Positions 58,488-64,000 of a stretch of 64,000 bases of DNA are shown here, one piece after another (positions within the stretch are counted from its first letter, which is position 1; the number at the start of each line of letters is the position of its first letter). The notes beneath the pieces are model-generated. The model saw only the letters and a list, made by a program, of their open reading frames with translations. It was not told the DNA's origin and ran no database searches. The DNA is taken from the NCBI GenBank assembly GCA_002507175.1, contig DAZE01000012.1:821-64820 (forward strand), written 5' to 3'. Source of the stretch: Euryarchaeota archaeon UBA558. GTDB taxonomy: Archaea > Thermoplasmatota > Poseidoniia > Poseidoniales > Thalassarchaeaceae. The translations under genes and the position numbers were made by a program.

Positions 58488-59326
58488 CATCAACCCCCAG
58501 TGTTGCTTACGGTGGTGTGAGCATACTTCATGCAGCAGGATGTGGGTGGGGATGTTCCACTCCTATTGATCTGTCTTGTAAGGCCATCATAAATAGGGAA
58601 AAAAAGGAAAATCACTCGGATGATAGTGGCCTTCTAAGTCAGCTCCCATCATCAATTCTGTCCTTGACAGGGCAGGAAATTGATAGTGACATCAGTATAT
58701 CGGTGGAGAGCGAGATACCTGCATCGATGGGCCTTAAATCATCCTCGGCTGTAGCGGTAAGTGCGATCAAGAGCGTAATTAACCAATTTGGAATTGACCT
58801 AAATTCAAGACAGATCGTCGAAGTTGCAGCTGAAATGCAAATGAGGAGTGGTTGCTCAATGACGGGCTCATTTGACGACAATTGGGCTGCGATGGGCTTG
58901 AATTCTGCAATAATCAGATTAGAATCAGAACTACCATCAGAGCCATTTGCCCAAACTGAAATCAATAATATGTATTGTACGATAATACACAGAGGGAGGA
59001 GAAGATCGACTCCCAAGTTATCGGATTTTGAAAAAATGAGGTCGAAATTTAAAATCGCGAAAAAAAAGTTGATTTCCGGCGACGTGATGGCAGCATTCAA
59101 AGAAAATGGACTCGCCGTGGCAGAATCCACTCAAGATCTAGAGGGCCTGAAGTTATTGAAAACACTTGATTCAATGGGACTCGCCTCGTCAATCACCGGA
59201 TCTGGGCCAAGTATTGCTATTCTTTATGAGGAAGATCAGATTGATTTAGTATCGGACTTTTCCAGATCATTTGAACGAATTATCACTACAAAGGTCCTTC
59301 AACGCCCCTGCATGGAGGGGGAGTAA
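58484..59326 (+). CDS. aroK: Shikimate kinase, archaeal GHMP type
   Basis: Phosphorylates shikimate at the 3-position; unrelated to the bacterial P-loop shikimate kinase. 280 residues of the GHMP family: substrate-side N-terminus GGVSILHAAGCGWGCSTPI, the ATP-binding motif SEIPASMGLKSSSAVAVSA near 77-95, QMRSGCSMTGSFDDNWAAMG, and the C-terminal motif ASSITGSGPSIAIL. ATG overlaps the preceding stop (ATGA) and the TAA at its end overlaps the aroC ATG (TAATG). Confidence 0.93.
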   Translation: MTSTPSVAYGGVSILHAAGCGWGCSTPIDLSCKAIINREKKENHSDDSGLLSQLPSSILSLTGQEIDSDISISVESEIPASMGLKSSSAVAVSAIKSVINQFGIDLNSRQIVEVAAEMQMRSGCSMTGSFDDNWAAMGLNSAIIRLESELPSEPFAQTEINNMYCTIIHRGRRRSTPKLSDFEKMRSKFKIAKKKLISGDVMAAFKENGLAVAESTQDLEGLKLLKTLDSMGLASSITGSGPSIAILYEEDQIDLVSDFSRSFERIITTKVLQRPCMEGE

Positions 59327-60417
59327 TGGGCATGGCGTTCGGAAACAAGATTCGGATCACGCTCTTCGGCGAAAGTCATGGGGAGTGTGTGGGAGCTCTT
59401 CTCGAAGGCATCCCTGCTGGAACCCCAATCGATTACGATTCACTAATCGAAGAGATAGAAAAGCGAAAACCAGGTAGAAAGGGGATGAGTAGGCGGTCGG
59501 AATCAGATGAGTGTGAGATTATGTCTGGCATCCATGAGGGGGTAGCCACTGGATGGCCCATCCTACTAATTGCCAAGAATGACGATGCAAGATCCAAAGA
59601 TTACGGATTTCTACCAGATCACCCAAGACCTGGGCATGCAGACATGGTAGAGATTGAAAGGTCAGGAGGATCCACGGATCTGCGAGGCGGCGGCTCCCAA
59701 TCCGCCAGATTGACACTGGGATTGGTGGCAGCAGCAAGTCAAGTGAGACAACTTATTACTGCTGAGAACGTAATCATCAAGGCTGGGCTTTACTCCGTAG
59801 GAGACAAATTTGCAGATTCTCTGGTGAACCTAAATTGGGATTCTACTGTTCAAAGCGATGACATGCTTAGATTGAATTGCTACGACTCCATGATGGCACC
59901 AGTTTTCTCTGAGGAGATAGAACTAACCAGAAAATCAGGTGATTCAATCGGGTCTACAGTGGAATGTGTGATCGAGGGTTTGCCCATGGGCATAGGAGAG
60001 CCATGGTTTGATGGCCTCGAACCTGCATTAGCGCGGGTTATGATGGCAATACCTGGCGCCAGAGCAGTAGAGTTCAGCAAGGGCTTCCAGTCATCAACAA
60101 TGAAGGGGTCAGAACACAACGACACTTGGACAATTCAGGCAGGCCAAATTTCTCCTGCTTCTAACTCCGGAAACCTTCCTGATGGCGCCTTAGGAGGAAG
60201 ATCAACTGGTGCCATCCTCCGTATGGTGGTCCACTTCAAACCGCCCAGCAGCATTTCAAAAACACAGACTACTCTTCATCTCCCAAGTGGAGCAAAAACT
60301 CCCCTAAAAATCAAAGGACGGCACGATCCAGTTATCGGGCCTAGGGCGGTCCCAGTCGTAGAAGCATCAGCGGTGCTGGTAATCGCTGATCTAATTGAAA
60401 TGGCAAAACAAGAATAG
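59326..60417 (+). CDS. aroC: Chorismate synthase
   Basis: Last common step: trans-elimination of phosphate from EPSP to chorismate, with reduced FMN. 363 residues with FGESHGECVGALLEGIPAG near 14-32, the PDHPRPGHADM block, GGGSQSARLTLGLVAAAS (family RSSARET with a changed segment), EPWFDGLEPALARVMMAIPGARAVEFSKGF, and the C-terminal GAKTPLKIKGRHDPVIGPRAVPVVEAS. Start ATG 59326 shares bases with the aroK stop; ATG 59332 is an alternative. Last gene of the operon. No aroE or aroA is seen in the window. Confidence 0.96.
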   Translation: MGMAFGNKIRITLFGESHGECVGALLEGIPAGTPIDYDSLIEEIEKRKPGRKGMSRRSESDECEIMSGIHEGVATGWPILLIAKNDDARSKDYGFLPDHPRPGHADMVEIERSGGSTDLRGGGSQSARLTLGLVAAASQVRQLITAENVIIKAGLYSVGDKFADSLVNLNWDSTVQSDDMLRLNCYDSMMAPVFSEEIELTRKSGDSIGSTVECVIEGLPMGIGEPWFDGLEPALARVMMAIPGARAVEFSKGFQSSTMKGSEHNDTWTIQAGQISPASNSGNLPDGALGGRSTGAILRMVVHFKPPSSISKTQTTLHLPSGAKTPLKIKGRHDPVIGPRAVPVVEASAVLVIADLIEMAKQE

Positions 60418-60482
60418 AATTCTACTGTCTACTGGCATGAACAAACAGTGGAAAATAATCCGCCTTGGTCTAGTAAGGCAGT

Positions 60483-61409
60483 TTAATCAGCACGACCTTC
60501 TTGGAATTTTTGTATTCTTGCAGGTAGGTTCACACTGAAAGATATGGCTATGAGGCCAAAGACCATAGCAGTACCCAGCGCAACTCCGTAAACACTGGTT
60601 AATTCGACGCTCTCACTAAGTCTGTTTGAGGAGACTTGGTCGAAAATACCAATTACAGCAGGAATTATTACATTAATCAAAAGTGTGATCAAGGCTACGA
60701 ATCCTGCAATCAACGGCGTGGTCCCAAGAGATCTGTTGTATTTCTGAATTATTCTTTCTTGCCCCATCACATACACTTCACGAGTCCTGATTGATGTGTC
60801 AAGCATAGAGAAGCGGATCACGCCCGACGAGAGTTCAATGTACATCACTAGGAAAAGAGCATAGAAAATTAACAACAATTTCTGTATGAATTCACTGTCA
60901 ACGTCCAAAGCCGCCATTGCGAACTCGACCTTGCTCCCAGCGAATCTTACAGTAATCAAAATCATGGCTACTTGGGACAACAATATCATTCGTTGATCTC
61001 TCTGGATTACTCCATAGGCTCCAACCAGAACTCCCCCAATCAACAGAAGATAGTGAATGAGTCCACTGAAGAAAGGCACCCCAACAAGATTGGATAGCCA
61101 AAACCATACCGTCCCCGAGGAAGGTGTTATGACGAAAGTTACTAAACCAAGGAGAATCAACGTTGTCACTGAAGCCATCTGAAGCCTAACAACAGTCTTG
61201 TTGGGGCTCAAGAATCTGACAGATGGAACAAGAGGGCCTCCAAAAAATGATTCCACCCAAGTTGGAATCTTAGTTTCAGGGATGGCATCCCTTGGTATGG
61301 ATGTGGATTGTGTGACTCGGCCGGCCGCTTTTTTCCTGCTGGGGGCAGAAGATCTTACGCTTTTTCCATCATATAGATGTGAGGTATCCGTTCTAGATTC
61401 TTCTGACAT
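60483..61409 (-). CDS. Multi-span membrane protein of the MoxR-DUF58 operon
   Basis: 308 residues, not assigned. A disordered basic/Ser-rich N-terminus of about 60 residues precedes at least six transmembrane helices (about 78-95, 102-120, 125-145, 150-165, 183-200, 235-255 and 270-295). SD GAGGTG before ATG 61409. It lies nine bases after the DUF58 gene on the same strand and is probably the last gene of this operon. Position suggests a membrane partner of the MoxR/DUF58 complex. Confidence 0.75.
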   Translation of the reverse strand: MSEESRTDTSHLYDGKSVRSSAPSRKKAAGRVTQSTSIPRDAIPETKIPTWVESFFGGPLVPSVRFLSPNKTVVRLQMASVTTLILLGLVTFVITPSSGTVWFWLSNLVGVPFFSGLIHYLLLIGGVLVGAYGVIQRDQRMILLSQVAMILITVRFAGSKVEFAMAALDVDSEFIQKLLLIFYALFLVMYIELSSGVIRFSMLDTSIRTREVYVMGQERIIQKYNRSLGTTPLIAGFVALITLLINVIIPAVIGIFDQVSSNRLSESVELTSVYGVALGTAMVFGLIAISFSVNLPARIQKFQEGRAD

Positions 61410-61418
61410 CTTTCCACC

Positions 61419-62714
61419 TCAGTATCCTCTAGCACCTGCCAGTGCAGTGACTAGTAGCATCTCCGGCTCCCAATCCATGATATTCGCTCCCAACCCTCTG
61501 ATTTCTGTCATTAAGATATCCCTCTCTGTCTTTAGCAGCTCATATCCAACTGGATCGAGCCTTTTCGCGTCGAATTCAAAATCTATGCTGCTGGGGGAGA
61601 GTATTGTTACCATGAAATTCCTAGCACGGAGGTCTCTCACGGCGTCGATTATGGTCGGGTCGTCTTCTAGTGGACTCAAGATGATGATCGGACTGCCTCT
61701 ATTTATGTGCGGCATCAACCTATTAGTCACCACTCTCAGGGGCGTGTTACCCTTTGCAACTGCTCCGGCCAGTTTAGTCAGGATGACGTAGAGCTGCTTT
61801 TTCCCAGTGTCCCTGTCTACCGAGACAATCTCGTCACCATATGTCACAAGACCAACTGAGTCACGCCTAGCAAGGAAATGCTGGGCCAGACTTGCAGCCG
61901 CTCTCGTGCTGTACACAAGTGAGTTTCGGCTAACAGGGCCTGTTTCACTTATTGAGCGACTGTCGACAATTAGGATAATGTCACTGACAGCATCTCTCTC
62001 GTATTCATTCACCATCATCTTGCCACCACTCCTTGCAGTTGCGTTCCAGTTTACTTTCTTCATGGGGTCCCCTGGTATGTACTCCCTGAGATTGTAGAAA
62101 TTGGAACCCTCTCCGGGATTCCTTATGTTTACAGCACCTGTGAAAATTTTGGGGACCTTACTTTTTATCATCGCATCCTTGATATCTTCCATTTTGGGGA
62201 AAACTAAGAAATCATCATACAGCTGTATCTCACGTTCATTATGGAATAGGCCGAAAGTATCCTGTATTCGAACACAGACTGGGCCAATGGTGTAGAATCC
62301 CCTCAGAGGGGCTTCTATGGTGTAAGATATCTCTGTCTCTCTTCTTCCTCCAAGTTCCATCAAGACGTAGTTTGCCCCTTTTTTTATTCGCATGACTTCT
62401 GGAACCCTGTCTCTGACTTCGATGATTTTCGCCATGGGGGTCCTATTTTGTATTCTGAGTACCACATCAATTTCTCCGTCCTCGAAGACTCTTGAAGAGG
62501 ACACTTTTCTGAGGGCCGAAATTCCTCCGAGTTGTATCCCCTCGTCTGATTCGTTGTCCTCAAGCCTTCTCCCCGATGATGCAACATCTGCGTGAGAAGT
62601 TCTGAATGCAGCATAGGTTAGGAATGATAGCAGAACAACTGCGACGGTGACAAGTTGTTGATTCCTTAGAACAAGCCCAAGCAGGTAGAGCCCAATAGCC
62701 AGAGATGCAAACAT
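61419..62714 (-). CDS. DUF58 domain membrane protein
   Basis: 431 residues. Two close transmembrane helices at the N-terminus (about 2-17 and 20-38), a beta-rich segment (RVFEDGEIDVVLRIQNRTP), and the DUF58 domain: EGSNFYNLREYIPGDPMKKVNWNATARSGGKMMVNEYERD near 208-247, followed by a von Willebrand A-like fold (IILIVDSRSISETG). DUF58 proteins regularly accompany MoxR ATPases and are thought to aid folding or metal-ion assembly of partners. ATG 62714; an in-frame stop lies 13 codons upstream. Confidence 0.9.
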   Translation of the reverse strand: MFASLAIGLYLLGLVLRNQQLVTVAVVLLSFLTYAAFRTSHADVASSGRRLEDNESDEGIQLGGISALRKVSSSRVFEDGEIDVVLRIQNRTPMAKIIEVRDRVPEVMRIKKGANYVLMELGGRRETEISYTIEAPLRGFYTIGPVCVRIQDTFGLFHNEREIQLYDDFLVFPKMEDIKDAMIKSKVPKIFTGAVNIRNPGEGSNFYNLREYIPGDPMKKVNWNATARSGGKMMVNEYERDAVSDIILIVDSRSISETGPVSRNSLVYSTRAAASLAQHFLARRDSVGLVTYGDEIVSVDRDTGKKQLYVILTKLAGAVAKGNTPLRVVTNRLMPHINRGSPIIILSPLEDDPTIIDAVRDLRARNFMVTILSPSSIDFEFDAKRLDPVGYELLKTERDILMTEIRGLGANIMDWEPEMLLVTALAGARGY

Positions 62715-62771
62715 TGCTGACTTTCTGCTCCACGCCAGTGTAAATCCCCCCTACCTCGGTCATGTAAAACA

Positions 62772-63836
62772 TCAAACAGTTGGTACGGGAACTTGATTCA
62801 GTATATCACGCACAACTTCTTCAGTCTCGAGCCCCTTAATTTGATGCTCCGGCTTCAATATGAGTCTGTGAGATACAGCCAACGTCGCGACGGATTTGAC
62901 ATCATCAGGCGTGACGAAATCTCGACCTCGCATTGCAGCAGCAGCACGAGAGGTCTTGAGCAATGCTTGGGATCCACGCGGTGAGGACCCCACCAAGACA
63001 CGGGGGTCCTCTCTCGTCCTCGACACTACCTCAACCATATACATTCTAACAGCAGGGTCAACGTATACGTCCTCTATTGCTTCTTGCATTGCGACAACTC
63101 GCGATGGGTCGGTAATGACCTCAACATCGACATCATCTTTCTTCCGCTCTATTCGTCTTGCGAGAATCTCGTCTTCGTCTCCTCTGTCGGGATATCCAAC
63201 GCTCATCTTGAACATGAATCTGTCTAGTTGGGCCTCTGGTAGAGGGTACGTACCTTCTTGTTCGACTGGATTCTGTGTGGCCATTGTTAGGAAAGGCGCA
63301 GGTAATTTGTGGGTCACAGTCCCAATGGTGACCTGCTTTTCTTGCATGGCCTCCAGCAGAGCAGCTTGGGTCTTTGGAGGTGCACGGTTGATCTCGTCTG
63401 ACAAGAGCAGGTTGCAAAAAATTGGTCCGGGCTTGAATGTGAACTCACCCTTCTTGGCATCATAGATGTTAGTTCCCGTGATGTCAGCAGGCAGAAGGTC
63501 TGGCGTGAATTGAACCCTCTTGAAGTCGCAGCCTAGCGCGTCAGCGAAGGTGTTCGTCATCAGGGTCTTTGCAAGACCAGGATAGTCCTCGAAAAGTAAG
63601 TTTCCGTTAGATAGAATGTTGATCAGAACATTGTCGATTACGTGCGCCTTTCCGATAATTACCTTTTGAACCTCGCCTGAGATAGCCTTAGCGATGGCGC
63701 TAACTGCCGTAAGGCGATCACTTACTTTCTCCCCGCCTCGTGCTTCTGCTGCTTTTTTGGCATAGCCCTCTTCGATTTTATCTGCATTCTTCCCTTTGTT
63801 TTTTGTACTAGCTGGCGGCGGTGGTGTATCTGACAT
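62772..63836 (-). CDS. MoxR family AAA+ ATPase
   Basis: 354 residues. AAA+ core with P-loop EDYPGLAKT, Walker B LLSDEINRAPPKTQAALLEAMQEKQV, sensor region MATQNPVEQEGTYPLPEAQLDRFM, and SSPRGSQALLKTSRAAAAMRGRDFVTPDDV as the lid, all typical of MoxR. A charged, low-complexity N-terminal tail of about 35 residues precedes it. ATG 63836 is chosen because AGGAGTGA precedes it; GTG 63845 lies inside that site. Operon order here is (upstream partial gene)-MoxR-DUF58-membrane protein. Confidence 0.94.
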   Translation of the reverse strand: MSDTPPPPASTKNKGKNADKIEEGYAKKAAEARGGEKVSDRLTAVSAIAKAISGEVQKVIIGKAHVIDNVLINILSNGNLLFEDYPGLAKTLMTNTFADALGCDFKRVQFTPDLLPADITGTNIYDAKKGEFTFKPGPIFCNLLLSDEINRAPPKTQAALLEAMQEKQVTIGTVTHKLPAPFLTMATQNPVEQEGTYPLPEAQLDRFMFKMSVGYPDRGDEDEILARRIERKKDDVDVEVITDPSRVVAMQEAIEDVYVDPAVRMYMVEVVSRTREDPRVLVGSSPRGSQALLKTSRAAAAMRGRDFVTPDDVKSVATLAVSHRLILKPEHQIKGLETEEVVRDILNQVPVPTV

Positions 63837-63855
63837 ATCATTCACTCCTGTGTCT

Positions 63856-64000
63856 TCAGTTTGGCTTTCCCCATTTACGTATAGCGACCATCAACTGTCG
63901 CAATTCTTGGGACTGGTAAACGCGAGATTGGCTGTATGCCAACTCTACAAGTTTGGGATCATTGATCATGTCTTGCACTTCTGACGGGGGCTTAAGAGCC
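63856..64000 (-). CDS. C-terminal end of an unidentified protein (5' end outside window)
   Basis: The last 47 residues of a reading frame open to the right edge, with sequence including SEVQDMINDPKLVELAYS and ending ELRQLMVAIRKWGKPN. It stops 19 bases before MoxR on the same strand, so it is likely the first gene of this operon. Such genes often encode DUF4129- or DUF4350-like membrane proteins in MoxR operons, but this fragment is too short to assign. Confidence 0.6.
   Translation of the reverse strand, partial: ALKPPSEVQDMINDPKLVELAYSQSRVYQSQELRQLMVAIRKWGKPN

Overview
The window looks like a piece of a compact archaeal chromosome, most likely a marine Euryarchaeon/Thermoplasmatota of the Marine Group II/III type (inference from gene content; no database was searched). 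The archaeal signs are the alternative shikimate genes (aldolase-type first enzyme, dehydroquinate synthase II, GHMP-type shikimate kinase), a Gar1-like RNP protein, a gamma-alpha-fused KorA with KorB, and TATA-like boxes about 25-30 bases upstream of many first genes, several of which appear leaderless. Bacterial-type genes are mixed in: DNA gyrase, AcnA-type aconitase, GpsA glycerol-3-phosphate dehydrogenase, Maf, exonuclease III, LemA and a FeS photolyase. Genes are nearly contiguous: I find no gap over 300 bases, and the longest is 224 bases at 50254-50477. I found no CRISPR array, insertion sequence or rRNA.

Layout. 1-3015 (minus) gyrB-gyrA, with gyrA cut by the left edge and a perfect hairpin in the gyrB leader. 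3203-4000 aroD. 4017-9030 (minus) a five-PKD membrane-anchored metallopeptidase and a small surface protein. 9101-13713 a glutaminyl cyclase, a membrane protein, a thymidylate-kinase/winged-helix fusion, a DUF2085 protein and another membrane protein. 13714-17789 sufC-sufB-sufD plus a new 45-residue Cys-rich ORF, divergent from a NifU-like gene. 17760-27833 (minus) photolyase, NUDIX-metallo-beta-lactamase fusion, LemA, hydrolase, subtilase with a cytosolic zinc ribbon, Maf. 27888-29707 CrcB, aldo-keto reductase, a small membrane protein, a GYD protein. 29796-32746 (minus) korA-korB and tRNA-Gln. 32910-37292 a TPR-TM-cyclophilin, aconitase and a winged-helix-like protein. 37357-43812 a 2151-residue surface protein. 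43818-47502 (minus) a surface protein, Gar1-zinc finger and a TPR membrane protein. 47641-49232 a PhnC/PhnE-like importer. 49249-50253 gpsA. 50478 tRNA-Leu. 50629-56699 a membrane protein, a LolD/FtsX-type ABC system and exonuclease III. 56730-60417 the shikimate operon. 60483-64000 (minus) a MoxR-DUF58-membrane protein operon, truncated upstream.

How it fits together. The gene set suits an aerobic or facultative heterotroph living on protein: large anchored proteases, a cyclase that may cap secreted proteins, 2-oxoacid:ferredoxin oxidoreductase feeding acetyl/succinyl-CoA, an aconitase and the SUF system supplying its Fe-S clusters, and photolyase for a sunlit habitat. The clearest second-look items are the TMK-winged-helix fusion, the Gar1-zinc-finger fusion, the gyrB leader hairpin, the unannotated Cys-rich ORF after sufD, the glutaminyl cyclase with Gln-starting surface proteins, and palindromes placed where archaeal repressors bind.
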